DNA from: Dirofilaria immitis | Lineage: Eukaryota > Nematoda > Chromadorea > Rhabditida > Onchocercidae | Length of the DNA: 64,000 nt | Direction: 5' to 3' | NCBI GenBank assembly: GCA_024305405.1 | Contig: JAKNDB010000089.1 | Location: forward strand, 62,001 to 126,000 | Shown: piece after piece, positions 1-14,577 of the stretch | Layout of the letters: each line of letters begins with the position of its first letter | How positions within the stretch are numbered: position 1 is the first letter of the stretch | Position numbers and translations under genes: made by a program | The notes under the pieces: model-generated | The model's database searches: none | Told to the model about the DNA's origin: nothing | What the model saw: only the letters and a program-made list of their open reading frames with translations

Positions 1-3000
1 ACAATGAAAAGAGAAGGGATATGGTCGACAGAGACCTTATAATGATTGCGATCAATGGCATTTTCCGTACGGTAGCGTATTATTTTTACATGCATGTCAT
101 TCTGTTTGTTTTATGAATCTGCGATGAAATGTTTTCCTGTACAAAGACAATCAGGATATTTTGTCCTGCTTATTCAGTTTACTTTAATCATATTTTTTTA
201 TCATTAATTATTTAAGACCAGGGGTGCGAAACTTCGTAAGCCGGATTATTGCTTCCATTTGTTTCCATATTCAGAAGTCGAAAATGACATTTCAGAAACA
301 AAACTAACTGAAAAGGGTAATCAAATTTATGAAAAAATATAAAAACACGAACTTCACAGACTTTTTGAAAAAAGATAAGCAAGATTTCAATATCGAGAAT
401 CGCATGATACATAAATGAATTAGTTTACTTCATGTAATATTTGAATTTAACTTGGCGAACTGAAATTTTCTCAATGACTTTTTATCTCTGATACCTATTA
501 TTTCCTATTGCTTTACAAAGAAGAAATGTGACAAGACAACAGCGAGACTAAATCCATTCATCACGATGCTTTCAATTTTCCTCAGTCAGGAGCATCAGGA
601 AACCGGAAGTAATTGTGTGAATCATAATTCATATTCAGAATTTAGAAGTTACTTTTCATAATCCTGGTTGATAAATTTAACTTCAGAATATCTTGTAAGC
701 GATTGCCATTGCTTATAAACATTGTTTACCGCCATTATATACTGTTTACTTCCACTCATGTATGGTAACAAATGTAAATAAATGAGAGAAAAATGGACTC
801 CCTCCCATTGTCCCATCGGTTACGCCATCTTCTTATGAATGGTATCGCCTTATTTCGGATGATTACTCTGATTGTATTCTGCCCGATAAGGGCATAGAGA
901 TAATAATGTGTTAGTAATTAAACGTTTTTTTGGATATTGTTCAATAAGGTTCCAGTAGTAAACAATCAGTCCATAGTCAAGCTTTCACAATCAGCAGAAA
1001 CGAAATCTTTCCCTTCTCCCGGGAGAAGCGATTCGAAAATCTTTTTTCTTGTCATCAATATTAGCAACTTCCGATCCAATAAACCTTTCCAAATATAATT
1101 GTCCATCGTTGCTGAAGTCGCGAAGAAGATACCTGATAGAACAGAAAACAAAAATTTACACGGGAATTTGTTAGAAATGTATTAAACCGCAAGTTGAGAG
1201 TTGTAAATCATTTTATGTATTCCAAATAAAGGCGGTGCCATTTTGGTGACTTTAAAAGTCACTGATTTTGGAATGGTCTGAGGAAATCGCTAATCTACAA
1301 CATCATTTCCTCCAAAGGTGCTCCGCAAAATCAGTTAGATGGGCATATCGGGCATCATTTGGTCTCTCAAATGACATCGTCATTAAGATTGTTTCATTGG
1401 TATTATTGAATTTGTATTTAGTGATTTTGTAATTGCTGCTATTCATTTATGTATCATAAAATTTATCGAAATAACGATTTAATCAACTTAAATTTTAGGT
1501 ACAACTACTACTGAAAAATAGAAAGAACTCTCAATTTTTATTGTTAAACATTAATTCATTTTCCCACATTAAGGAAGAAGAAAGTTTTTTCATTTTTTTT
1601 TGAAAATTCGGAGGGACGAAGGTTGACTTCAGATGAAATTTTGGATGAAAGAAAGTAGCTGATGACTGCTTCCCTATCCCTTGATTTCTCGATGCAAAGT
1701 TGAAGTCAATACCGACTTAAACTATTGATAATCAAATTGCTTCGACCACTGCAATAAATACTATTGAAGTCTTTTAAATCATTATATACAGGAACTAATT
1801 TCAAAATGAATCACTATTTGGCTTAATTAAATGCCTAATAACCACTGATATTTTATTAACATTTGATAAAATTTTTCTTATTTTCTATTCGTATTTTCTG
1901 CCTATTTTTCATAACAAAAATTGCTACTGTCACTATTACTTGACTTAAATGTGTTACCATTTCACATTGCAGTATCTTTATGCATACTTTTTTGTTTTAC
2001 ATTATTATTTCTTTTTCCACTTAATTTCTTTATCGTTTTTCATTATCATTGAAAAACTCATCAAGCATTAATAGATAACGCGGTCATGTGTTTATTTTGA
2101 GCATAAGAAGTGAATAAATTTTCCTATTTTTTTGGACTTTGTTTTTAGATAAACAAAGGATGAATAATCGCCACATTCCTGCTAATGATTTATATGATGA
2201 TTAAATTTACCAACAATCAATTCATATTTCCGTCTTGTAATATAGCGCAACGCATTCCAGATGTAATTATTCATTGTCATGAATTCGTATGTCTATTCAT
2301 TAAAAGGAAATGATTTATGAAAATTTTATCAACTAATGCACAAATATAATAAGAATTTGATTAGAATGGCCTAGCTTTTTGATCTTACTTTTTAAAATTT
2401 TGAATTTGTTTTTGAGTAGATTAGGCACTTTATAATTTGAATACCACTTAATGAAAGTATTCTTAAACGCTACAATTCTATAATATTGACAAGTGCATAT
2501 GAAGTAATAATAATGCTAATATCGACTAAATTTAATTTTTTGTTGCAGAGTATTGGCTATCATAATACGAATCATCTGGATCTGTTTTATTAGGTTATTA
2601 TGATAAATGAAGTAATAAGAAAACTGAAATGAATTTAAAGATTAACAGAAAAGAGTTCTAAATCTATCAGAGAGAATTCTAAATCTGTTCAGCAATTCTA
2701 AATTTATTCAATTATGCAAAAAGAAAGGATACGATTGATGAAGTTAATGAAACAGTGAGAAACAATCCTTATAACGGTTATTTCTAGAATGACATTTCAG
2801 AAAATAATGAGCTGAAGAGGTGTAATCAATTTCGACAAAAGCACGAATTTAAAGGATCAATTTTCTTGCGAAATGATAGGTAAGATTTTAGCAATATTGA
2901 GAATTGCATAATACATAATTGAATTGGCTCGTTTTATAGAATACTTACAATTTAGCTAATAGTATATAGATGAAGTAAAGTTGCTTCAATCTATTACTCT

Positions 3001-3309
3001 TCTTGTGAATGATTGAACAATAAATTTCATAATTTTTCAATTATTTTCCTCTGAGTTTTATTATTCTTTAAATTTTTCAAAAATTAACAAAGAAATTATT
3101 TTTAACAATTCTATCAAATTTTCATGTTATCTCTTAAGGAATATAAAAATATTATCTATTGAAAGCTCACCAAGTATTCAATAAAAAATTATTAAAAAAT
3201 ATCCATTAATTTTGTTATGAATTCTCATTGAATGGATTTTTAGCGTTTAGAATAAAACAAGTTTTTTTAAAACTTCTTAAGCAAAACAATCACTAAAACT
3301 CTTTCTTAT

Positions 3310-3965
3310 TATAAAATATGTGAACCTTAATATGATGGTATCAGTTATAAACTCGTACTTGAAAAAATTTGGATTCATACTGCTATTCAGCACTTCTAAA
3401 TATTCAATTGCTCTGATAATAATACAAGTTAAAGTGACAAATAAATGGTTTCTGTTATTTTCATATCATTCATTCAGTTTAATATATTTTTCTTCTTCAA
3501 TGCGATACGATTATTTGTTGAAATGACGAAATTTGCAATCGTTCAACAGTATCAGAATTTGCCGCAACTTAGCAGCTTCTCATCAAAATGCTGTCGCTGG
3601 CAGCAAGCGATTTCTATAATTGGTTTGATATTGGTTTACTTGCTAAAAGAAAACCAACCGCATATTGGAAATAATTTATATCAATGTCAATACTATATTT
3701 TATATGATTATATAGAATAAAAAAGCTATGTTTTGTCACCAGAAATTTACGCAAATTGTTGAAACAAATGTCATATCATACTATTACTATATTATCCATA
3801 TATCATATTGCTATAATTTTTATTGTAATTGTATTGCACTTCATGTTACTGTCTAAATTGAACACTTTTAAAAATTGTGCAAAATTTTATTTCGTTATGC
3901 ATTCTACAAATGCAATCAATAAATTATTAAATAGATCGCACACTGAAATTAACAATTGAAATATA
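3310..3965 (+). pseudogene. Old relic of the Gly-rich family (copy E)
   Basis: The layout follows the intact gene at 26281-26970. The first-exon region near 3390-3425 resembles its Lys-Ser-Ser-Ile-Ala-Val coding stretch, the exon-2-like segment at about 3500-3570 keeps the pattern of the segment encoding a Leu-Phe-Ala-Glu-Met motif, and the 3' untranslated tail at about 3830-3950 is alignable. The first-exon donor GT, the exon-2 acceptor AG and the Gly-rich core are gone. A 91-residue frame at 3445-3720 crosses the former intron and is probably chance. The copy at about 20960-21610 is its close sister, so the decay predates their duplication. Confidence 0.55.
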
Positions 3966-6900
3966 CGAAAAACTATATTTTTAACAGTTATCATATCGAA
4001 AGTTTTTCACAACTCCAAAATAGTTTGTAATATGCAAAATAATCAGCAGCAATTGATTTAATTGATAATTTAATTAACGAATCAACTGGAATGGTTCGTT
4101 AAAAAAATAATCAGTGAAATGTGGGAATCGATTTCTATAGTTGAAGAAAAAAAACGAAAGCAATGAAAAAATCATTTCAACGTGGCTTTTTTTGGAATCA
4201 AAGATAAGGAAGGAGCCGATGGCGAGAAAGTTCAATAACCTTATTTTACCTTGACTTCAGTTAAAAGATGGTGCACAAGTAAATGTGGCAAAGAAAGTAC
4301 AAGGTATGAAATCTGAAGCCAAAGTATGAAAGAATAGCAATGATTGTTTCTGTATTCTTCGTTTTAACGAGATTATTCAACTAAAATTAGTGATAATCAA
4401 AACTGAAGTTAGAAATAATTAAAACTATTGGTATAATCAGATTATGTAAAACAAAAGGGAAACAAATCAAACTGTTACATGCAGGATAACGAAGATTATT
4501 GATATTTAATAAAACTTTGTTCATCTATTCATATATTTTACTTATTTTTGAAATTTTGATAAAGTCATCTTAGTTCTCCATACACTTTTGTGCTATTTAT
4601 TTCTCTTCATACATTATTTTCATTTCGATTACTTTGCTCTCTTGAAAGTCTATGAAGTTAACAATTAAGTGTTGTGACATCACTGCCATCATTTTGGGCA
4701 GGAAGTAGGATCAGAAAATGAAGCCTGAATAATTTAACAATTGTCGAAATAATTCAGATTTCGTTACTTCAAAAATTAGATTCCATTTAAAATCGCAATT
4801 GAAGAATGAGATATAAATGGTATTAAAAAAACACTTATAATTGAAAATTTCTAGACCTTTTTCCAAAAAAGGTTACTAAGTATTTAAGGCTTTTTGAATT
4901 CGTTGTTTTGTTTTTTAAAATATCGTTATCAAGGAGACACGTGACGCTATTTTTCAAGAAATTGAAATGCGCTAAAAGAAAGTGATCACTGCACTTTTTT
5001 TCTGCAAATATTTTTTCCATCGCTATTTTTTTAGTGATATACCTTTTTTTTCTTAAATTTTAAGTTTTTTTTTCTTACTTTCTTCCGCCCATCTTCGCAT
5101 TTCATTCTGAAATGCAAAAGTTCATGCCAGGACTTTATATAGTTTTTCAGTCTCCCATAAAATGCTTGTTTTATTTATTCAGAAACCGAAACACTACGAT
5201 TATTCTCCGTTAAATTTCATAGAATTTATCTCAAATATTTTATAATCATGTCCTATCACAGCAAACAATTATTCATGCTTAAAAACCGTCAGGTTGCTCC
5301 GTTTTTCAGAAATCAGGTCACCCCACTGATAATAAGCGAAATACATTCCAATCGGTTTGTTTTACTAGCTAATATACCTCTTATCATTATTTCCAATATG
5401 TTGATGTAAAATTAGAAATCAAAATACCGGTGCATTTTTGCAAACTTCATCAGAATTCTCTCAATTTTTAACTTTTCAATTCTTAAATCTTACGCAATTA
5501 TTATTGGTAATGCATTTGATGATTTTATGACAATTTAGTATCATATAAATTGATAAATAGCTTAGATTATATTTTTATAATGCCCTTTTCAATCTCAGGT
5601 GACCGATACGCTTTTGTCTTTTGCCAAAAAAATATTTAATTTGAAAAATGCAGAAATAACATTTGACAACTATGTGATGAATGCTAGATAAATGATCGAT
5701 TTATTCCTGATATGATAAAAGTTATATGTTAAAGGCAGAAGGCAAAATTTCCAAGAAAGATTGACAAGAAATTCCTTGCTAATAGGAAAACGTATCCGAA
5801 ATATGCAATAAATTTAATGAATTTTTATGAAGACTACAAAAAGTAGGGGCTTATTTAAAGTGACTGAAATTTTCGATTTAACAAAGAAAGTCTGTTTCAT
5901 CAACATAGTATGACAACGGATCTTCATGGGAAATCAAAATATCATTGAATATTTATTTCCTATTTGTTTCAGAATCAATTCATTTTTTATTATAATCACT
6001 TATGGTTAATTTCACTTCTAAGGCTTTTTTGAATTTTACTGATATGATCATGATTTTAAGACAGTTCATTCTGTTCAAGTAGCATTAATTAGCAAACAAA
6101 TTACTAAATTATACCGACCGTTATTATTTCCTATTTTGCCCTTTTTCCTTTTTTTTAAATAATGGATTTCTTTTTATAATTTTGCGCCATGCATGAAATC
6201 AAAGATAATAGGTAGAGCTCACAACAGTCTTTTCATTCAACAGACTTATCTTCTGATATGTTACAACGAATTTTAGTTGTAATTATTCCATTATCAAAAA
6301 CCGTTGAAATTATTCGTTTAGCTGAATTTTCAAGAAATGAATTGCGAAAAATTTTATAAGTAATTTGTAATATTTTGTGCTCTCCAAACAACTAATCAAT
6401 CGTAAATAAGCAGACCATATTAAAACACGAATTTTGTATGGCTTTCAGATATTTTCGTTACAGATTTTATATCCTAAACAGCAAAAATAATGACAGAAGT
6501 AAATTGAATAAGGAAAAAATATTCAAATTATTTCAGAAAATACATTTATTTGAAAAGCACAATTAAGTCGAATAAAAATTTAAGCCTCATGAATTAATTT
6601 TATAAAAAAAATAAGCAAACTGCTAGAAAATGAATGCAAAAGTGAATTAGCAATTTTAATGTATTTTTTTCAATCTAATAATAATGAAATCAACAAAAAT
6701 GAAGATATTTTAGCTATTACTCATTTTTTAAATTATTAAGTGACGGTTTTTACTCATCTTATTACTTCTTTCACTCGCAATTTTACGACTTCTAGTTTTT
6801 AGATAAAAATTTTTCTAAAAATTAGATAAAAAATTTTTGATAAGTATGAACGAATTTTACAAATTATTGTTTCTTATATGTAAAAACATTGCTTAATACT

Positions 6901-7154
6901 TTGTTGGATTTATTATGATAATATTTAAAAAAGCATCTAAAACGTTAATTTTATTATTAATTCTCGCCGAATAAGTTTATCATACGAGAATATCAAGATA
7001 TTTTCCTACTATTTCTTAAAAATCAGTTAATAACACAATTTCTAATTGTAGACTTTGTGAATATTAACAGCATGCATTCTTGCTGCAAGCATTATTTAGT
7101 GTAAAAGTGCAGTCGTGAACTGAATTATATTTGCAGGAATTTCAGATTCCCATT

Positions 7155-7800
7155 ATGTGGTTATTTTGTGTTCCTAAATCTTCCATTGCTATTATAGTAA
7201 TGTAAGTTAAAATAATAAACAAACATTTTTATTGTTATCATATCATTTATTCAATTCATTTGTTATTAATATATTCTTTTCTTTCAGAGCGATATTATTA
7301 TTTGCTGAAATGAACTCAATAGCGAGCTTAAAGTTACAATCGTTAAACAATAATAAGGTGCATTTGAATGTAAGTTTTAGACTTTAAATAATGTTTAATG
7401 TATTATATGATGTACTGTAAAAACTTATTTAAATTTCAGTCATCGTCTGCCAATGGAAAATGCTGTCCTAATATTACTCGGGAAAGAATTAAAAGGCTAC
7501 GTTTGCGAATGTTGCTCTTGCTGTACGTAGCCAATATAATTCTATTTCTTCAGCCAGCACTGCCCTAATTGCAAGTGGTGCCGCTGTTTTAATTGGTGCT
7601 AGTTTATTTGTCGTTTAGGAAGCCGCTTAAATGAGAAATCGACAAAATCTTCGTAATATGTTAATTATGTAGGTGGTTTCCCATATCAAACTATGCCCGC
7701 GTGAGTTGGCACAAACTGCTTGCTTGTATGTAGGAAATTGATACGGTGGAGTATCTTACTATTAATATTTTCCTTGTAATTATTATTATGGTTTACTGTT
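7155..7800 (+). pseudogene. Decayed copy A of the Gly-rich secreted/membrane protein gene
   Basis: Exons 1 (7155-7201) and 2 (7288-7369) keep length, phase and splice sites exactly as in the intact copy at 26281-26970, and encode a start Met-Trp-Leu-Phe, a hydrophobic signal-like stretch and Ala-Glu-Met. Exon 3 starts at 7440 with the Cys-Cys-Pro-Asn motif but hits an in-frame TAA at 7566-7568, giving at most 85 residues. Downstream DNA still aligns with the Gly-rich core, the Lys-Ser-Thr-Lys-Ser-Ser segment and the Tyr-rich tail, but with several indels, stops and an internal contraction. A short secreted peptide could still be made from the first 85 codons; I favour pseudogene. Confidence 0.7.
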
Positions 7801-10800
7801 ACACTTTATATTATTGTGTAGATTGAAAACTTTTGAAGTCTAATGCAAGAATTTTGTTCGTTTGTTGTAATCGTAGATGAATTTCAATAAACTGTTAAAC
7901 AGATTATGCACTGAAATAAAGTTCTGAAATATGTCAAGGGGCTACATTTTATCTCTGAAATCTCGAAGAAGTTCCTTGAAAAAGAAATATAGCATTAGAA
8001 TATAGGTCAAGAAATGCTAGTTATCATATTTCTGTACTACAAATGAAGACGATGACTCTGGTGACTTCATAACTGATCTCGGAGTGGTGTGAGGAATTCA
8101 TATCAACAACCTTATTTTGACTAGTTATACTTCATGCGGTTAGCTGGATGGCATACAGGTTATTCTTAGGTCTCTGCTTCGAATCCGTGGCCTCGAATCG
8201 GGCTGACTGGATAAATTTGTCGTTGATTTTCTTTAACCGTTACAGAAATTGAGGATTCTTTCTGATTTTTAATGTTAGCACTTCAAACTTGAGTAATTAC
8301 GCCTTTATTATGATGGTTTCTGTAACACGTTACCAACATAACAGTTTTATATCAATGATACAATAAGGCAATTCAAATTCTAATCTAATGACGGTCAACA
8401 ATTGCAAGGTGCATAAGTTTTCTGCAGCTTCGTTAATGGTTTCTACTACGAGAATCAATTAGCGCTTTACTGATTGAAATGGAGGTCTCAGAAATAGAAG
8501 ACATATTAGCTAATTGTCATGCCGATAAATCGTTGAAAAATTGGATTGTTTTGGTAATTATATAATTGAAAAATAACAATTATTTTCAAGTATCATATCT
8601 CTAAATTTGCATTTTTAAAAATTATCTTTCGTGAAATTCTCATTAAAATTTGATGCTAAGAAGTTGAACGATATTTAGTAGCATAGTAAAATTTCGAAAA
8701 ATATGTAGTAATTAGTAGAAAATGTTCGACAGCTTTATTTCACGTTGATTCAATTGACGTATCATGTACAAGTACATTTAATGTATCGATGCAATGAAGT
8801 AGCCGATGATTGTTCCTCTTTCTGAAACAAAACTGAAATCAAAGTCAATTGAAATTAATAATGGTTAAACTTTTTTAGCTGCGGAAATCCTTTGGAATTC
8901 ATATTAAATTACTGGAACAATTTTCAAAGTGAATTATTTAGTTTAATAACAACTATTCATCCATTCATATATTTCACTTATTTTTAAGCAATAATGAAGT
9001 TATTCTTATTCTCAGACATTTTACATTATATTCATCGCTTTTATGAACAATTAGAATTGCTATTACTACTTCATTTGTTTCAGTTACCACATCATATAAT
9101 TTTTTCACGCATCAAAAATTATGAATATGACAATTTGTTGTAAGCGTGATCAGAACTTCATTTTAACTTTATTTCAAGCTCTTATTCTTTAATATTTCGA
9201 ATATGTCTTTTAATTTAATTCTTCCATTTATTTAACTTCTCTCATGCGAAATTTTAGCTTTGCTTATTTGAACTTTTAAAAATTAAATTTAGAATTTGTA
9301 AATAATTCCTAAAATTACAATTGCAATCCATTTTCTCTTTTTCTTTTTTTTTTCAGGAGAAATATTTCTGAAACTTTGCCAATTATTGCACTAAAAACTA
9401 AAATTAAATTACCAACTCTCATATCTAAAATCTATTATCAAAATGTGTCAAACTTTTTTTTCCTCACATTCATAATGCATAATTTAGTTGTTTTAAATTC
9501 AATTTTAAGATGATTTAATGAAATGATTTTTGAAACTTAACATAATTTACAGATAAATGATATCATGTGAATGAAATTATTAAAATGATTTCTTATCAAC
9601 GATATAATTTCTTTATCAGATTTTTGTTTGATGAAAAAAATAGAAAAATCCAATTCTTAGAATATCTTCAATTATCAATCTTAGAAATTTTTACTTTTGT
9701 CGAAAGCTCTCTTGATTTCAGTGACACAAAAATGTATATTATTACATTGTTGCAATTCAAAAATTTTCATCAGACGACGAAAATGACAAATTCGAACAAT
9801 TTCTCGAAAGTTATCAACAATAATGAGACAGATAGTAACGGCGAAATATTCCAATGTATTTGACATTGTGAAAAATGGTTCCTTTATAAAGATTTCTTTA
9901 GCATATTATATTCAATAATGAGATCGAAAATAAAAAAAAGAACTAATAATGAAACTTGGAGATTTTTTTTCTGAGAGTACACGAAGCGAATAATACATTA
10001 AAAACATTAGATCTCTGTTATGACAATACAGCAATTAATGTTAATTTAGAATAAATATGTAATGTGATAATTATGTAATGTGACCAAATTCATCCATCCT
10101 TTTTCTGTTTAATAGTGCATAATTGGTATGAGAATCGAATAAATCTTCTTGTCTTTTATATTTTATTTTCAATAAAAAATGGATGATACTTCATTCCTTT
10201 TATTTGTTAACTTGATAATTAAAACAATCACTAAATTAATATGTCCATCTTCTGATATGGCATAATGCATTCCAGTATATTATAAAGAATTTATTAGAAA
10301 TAAACGGAATACAGAAGAAAGATTGAGATTTTTTGGTAGTTAGAAAATTGTAATTTCTTAGATGTTGAGAAAGTGCAAATAAAGTAGTTGGATGGCCTAT
10401 ATACATGTGAACTGTATCTTGATGTTATGAATGTTAACTATCGTAGAAAATTCATTTATGATTTATTTGAAGGCGATCGAATTAATTTTACAATTAATTA
10501 TTAAGACAACGGATACCTATTTCTTCGTCCATTCCGAATCTATTCAATTCCACAAAGAAAAGAAAAGGGATATGGTCGACAGAGATCTTATAATGATTGC
10601 GATCAATGGCATTTTCCGTACGGTAGCGTATTATTTTTACATGCATGTCATTCTGTTTGTTTTATGAATCTGCGATGAAATGTTTTCCTGTACAAAGACA
10701 ATCAGGATATTTTGTCCTGCTTATTCAGTTTACTTTAATCATATTTTTTTATCATTAATTATTTAAGACCAGGGGTGCGAAACTTCGTAAGCCGGATTAT

Positions 10801-13469
10801 TGCTTCCATTTGTTTCCATATTCAGAAGTCGAAAATGACATTTCAGAAACAAAACTAACTGGAAAGGGTAATCAAATTTATGAAAAAATATAAAAACATG
10901 AACTTCACAGACTTTTTGAAAAAAGATAAGCAAGATTTCAATAATATCGAGAATCGCATGATACATAAATGAATTAGTTTACTTCATGTAATATTTGAAT
11001 TTAACTTGGCGAACTGAAATTTTCTCAATGACTTTTTATCTCTGATACCTATTATTTCCTATTGCTCTGCAAAACAAGAAATGCGACAAGACAATAGCCA
11101 GACTAAATCCGTTCATCACGATGCTACTAGGAAAAAAAATTCAAAGAATTTTGACTAATTTAGCAGAATTCTTCACATTTGATTAGAACTTGCTTAATTT
11201 TTTCATAAACAATGTTCATTTGGATGTATTCTCATAGGAATGCGCACTACAAAAGCCGATGCTTTAGTTTCTCTTGTTGCAATTATTCTCTTTCGTGCAT
11301 TCATATCTTTGCATTAAATTCGTTTTTAATGAATAATAGTAATTGAAGTTTATTCTTCAATTTTACGAAAAATTCAGTAACTACTGCCAAAAATTGAATG
11401 AGTAATTTCAACTACAAAAAAGCCAAATTTTTGAATCAAAATATAACTAAGTTTACGGCAAATTACATAATCATCCATCTAGCTATTTATGATAATCATC
11501 CATTTAGCTATTTATGCACAAAGGACAGGACACCTATTGCATCCATTGCTTTTTATTGCTCTACAAAACAAGAAATGCGACAAGATAACAGCAAGACTCA
11601 ATCCATTCATTACGATGCTTTCAATTTCCCTCAGTCGGGAGCAACAGGAAACTGGAAGTAATTGTGTGATCCATAATTGATAGTCAGATTTAAGAAGTTG
11701 CTTTTCATAATCCAGTTTGAAATTTAATTTCTGTTAGAATATCTTGTAAGCAGCGATTATAAACATTGTTTATCGCCGTTATTGTAGATAAATGTGAGAA
11801 AAATGGACTCCCATTGTCCCATCGGTTACGCCCTCTTCTTATGAATGGTATCGCCTTATTTCCGATGATTACTCTGATTGTATTCTGCCCGATAAGGGCA
11901 TAGAGATAATAATGTGTTAGTAATTAAACGTTTTGTTGGATATTGTTCAATAAGGTTCCAGTAGTAAACAATCGGTCCACAGTCCACAGTAAAGCTTTCA
12001 CAATCAGCAGAAACGAAATCTTTCCCTTCTCCCGGGAGAAGCGATTCGAAAATCTTTTTTCTTGTTGTCAATATTAGCAACTTCCGATCCAATAAACCTT
12101 TCCAAATATAATTGTCCATCGTTGCTGAAATCGCGAGGAAGATACCTGATAAAACAAAAAATAGAAATTTACACGGGAATTTGTTATAGATGTATTAAAC
12201 CGCAAGTTAAGAGTTGTAAATCATTTTATGTATTCCAAATAAAGGCGGTGCCATTTTGGTGACTTTAAAAGTCACTGATTTTGGAATGGCCTGAGGAAAT
12301 CGCTAATCAACAACATCATTTCCTCCAAAGGTGCTCCGCAAAATCAGTTAGATGGGCATATCGGGCATCATTTGGTCTCTCAAATGACATCGTCATTAAG
12401 ATTGTTTCATTGGTATTATTGAATTTATATTTAGTGATTTTGTAATTGCTGCTATTCATTTATATATCATAAAATTTATCGAAATAACGATTTAATCAAC
12501 TTAAATTTTAGATACAACTACTACTGAAAAATAGAAAGAACTCTCAATTTTTATTGTTAAACATTAATTCATTTTCCCACATTAAGGAAGAAGAAAGTTT
12601 TTTCATTTTTTTTTGAAAATTCGGAGGGACGAAGGTTGACTTCAGATGAAATTTTTGGATGAAAAAAGTAGCTGATGACTGCAATAAATACTATTGAAGT
12701 CTTTTAAATCATTATATACAGGAACTAGTTTCAAAGTGATTTACTATTTGGCTTGATTAAATGCCTAATAACCACTGATAAAATTTTCCGTATTTTCCAT
12801 CCGTATTTTCTGCTTATTTTTCATAACAAAAATTGCTACTATGACTATTACTTGACTTAATTTTGTTACCATTTCACATTGCAGCATCCTTGCGCATACT
12901 TTTTTTATTTTACACTATTATTTCTTTTTCCACTTAATTTCTTTATCGTTTTTCATTATCATTGAAAAACTCATCAAGCATTAATAGATAACGCGGTCAT
13001 GTGTTTATTTTGAGCATAAGAAGTGAATAAATTTTCCTATTTTTTTGGACTTTGTTTTTTAGATAAACAAAGGATGAATAATCGCCACATTCCTGCTAAT
13101 GATTTATATGATGATTAAATTTACCAACAATCAATTCATATTTCCGTCTTGTAATATAGCGCAACGCATTCCAGATGTAATTATTCATTGTCATGAATTC
13201 GTATGTCTATTCATTAAAAGGAAATGATTTATGAAAATTTTATCAACTAATGCACAAATATAATAAGAATTTGATTAGAATGGCCTAGCTTTTTTGATCT
13301 TACTTTTTAAAATTTTGAATTTGTTTTTGAGTAGATTAGGCACTTTATAATTGAATACCACTTAATGAAAGTATTCTTAAACGTTACAATTCTGTAATAT
13401 TGACAAATGCATATGAAGTGATAATAATGCTAATATCGACTAAATTTAATTTTTTGTTGCAGAGTATTA

Positions 13470-13934
13470 ATGATTTAGTCGTATATATTTGCCTAATCAT
13501 AGATATGGATTATGATTCGTATATATTTGTCTAATCATAGATATGGATTATGATTCGTATATATTTGTCTAATCAGAGATATGGATTATGACTCGTCTAA
13601 TCATAGACATATATGATGAATTTGTCGTATATATTTCTTCTTATCATTGATATGGATTATGAGCCGTCTAGTCATACATATATACGATGAATTTGTCGTA
13701 TATATTTGTCTAATCATAGATATGGATTATGATTCGTCTAATCATAGATATATACGATGATTTTGTCGTATATATTGGATTATGACCCGTCTAATCATAG
13801 ATATATAGATTATTTTGTCGTATATATTTGTCTAATCATAGATATGGATTATGAGCCGTCTAGTCATAGATATATACGATGAATTTGTCGTATATATTTG
13901 TCATAGACATATACGATGAATTTGTCGTATATAC
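13470..13934. repeat. Hairpin-rich satellite, about 38-bp then about 70-bp monomers
   Basis: The first units are about 38 bp; from about 13600 the monomer becomes about 70 bp, roughly two diverged halves. Each long monomer contains the palindromic arms TATATACGA and TCGTATATA separated by about 8 bases, so single strands could fold into hairpins. Copies vary by truncation and point changes. The array begins abruptly where unit 1 sequence (near 2550) stops matching. Confidence 0.85.
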
Positions 13935-14577
13935 TAAAAATTAAATGATATATATAATAAATATTATTTATATTTTTATGAAAATTTTTCCCAAAAAATT
14001 CTTTATAGTATATATAAAAATAATGATATTCGAATATATAATGTAAGTAGAGAAAATATTTGACCGTATCTATAAAAATAACAATATTTAAAAGTATATA
14101 TATAAGGAAAAATATATATACATATTTTCTTATATACTAGAAAATAAAAATCTTACATATGCAATATTTTCTTATATACTATAAAATAAAAATATTTCAT
14201 ATTTTCTTATATACTGGAAAATAATATTTCATATTTTCTTATATACTGGAAAATTAAAATATTACATATGCAATATTTTCTTATATACTATAAAATAAAA
14301 ATTAAAATTTTTTTCCTATATACTACAAAACAAAAATATTATATATTCTCTTATATAATATAAAATAAAAATATTTCATATTTTCTTATATACCATAAAA
14401 TAAAAATATCACATATTCTCTTATATACTATAAAATAAAAATATTACATATTTTCTTATATACTGGAAAATAAAAATTTTTTATATTTTCTTATATACTA
14501 TGAGATAAAAGTCTAACTTATTCTCTTGTATACTATAAAATAAAGATATTTCATATCTTCTTATATACTGGAAAATA
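13935..14577. repeat. AT-rich tandem array, about 36-bp monomer
   Basis: A degenerate array whose monomer contains TTTTCTTATATACT followed by an AAAATAAAAAT-like stretch, repeated many times with small length changes. It adjoins the hairpin satellite and ends at about 14577, after which similarity to unit 1 resumes at about 5505. No coding signal is present. Confidence 0.85.

Larger units (their letters stand above)
1..10550. repeat. Segmental duplication unit 1 (reference copy)
   Basis: This is the most complete copy of a roughly 10-kb duplicated block. By eye, 1-540 matches 10551-11100; 540-2550 matches 11560-13465 and, in part, 18740-20380; 2880-5245 matches 20385-22805; 5505-7930 matches 14585-16990; 6370-9060 matches 25480-27650; 10060-10450 matches 28065-28460. 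Many stretches are nearly identical, with small indels, while others (for example 25000-25480 and 27640-28065) are clearly older. It contains Gly-rich family relics at about 3.3 and 7.2 kb. Apart from these I see no convincing gene: the short open frames are shadows in AT-rich DNA or are broken by indels in the sister copies. Confidence 0.85.

Noticed and set aside
966..1151. Minus-strand frames near 966-1151, 11856-12119 and 19117-19479 that share peptide segments
   Set aside because: They are the same duplicated DNA read in one frame; the frame is not kept across copies and no family is recognisable.
1246..1264. Perfect short hairpin GTGACTTT/AAAGTCAC in the duplication units
   Set aside because: It is present because of the duplication, is mutated in unit 3 and lacks any terminator or RNA context.
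8125..8190. tRNA-like stretch with GCTTCGAATCC and a TAGCTGGATGGCATA segment
   Set aside because: The T-arm bases do not pair, there is no acceptor stem, and the segment aligns with non-tRNA repeat sequence near 1320-1380.
10431..10667. 78-codon open frame in unit 1/unit 2 junction sequence
   Set aside because: The related sequence near 25180-25370 has indels that break any shared frame, and composition is that of AT-rich non-coding DNA.
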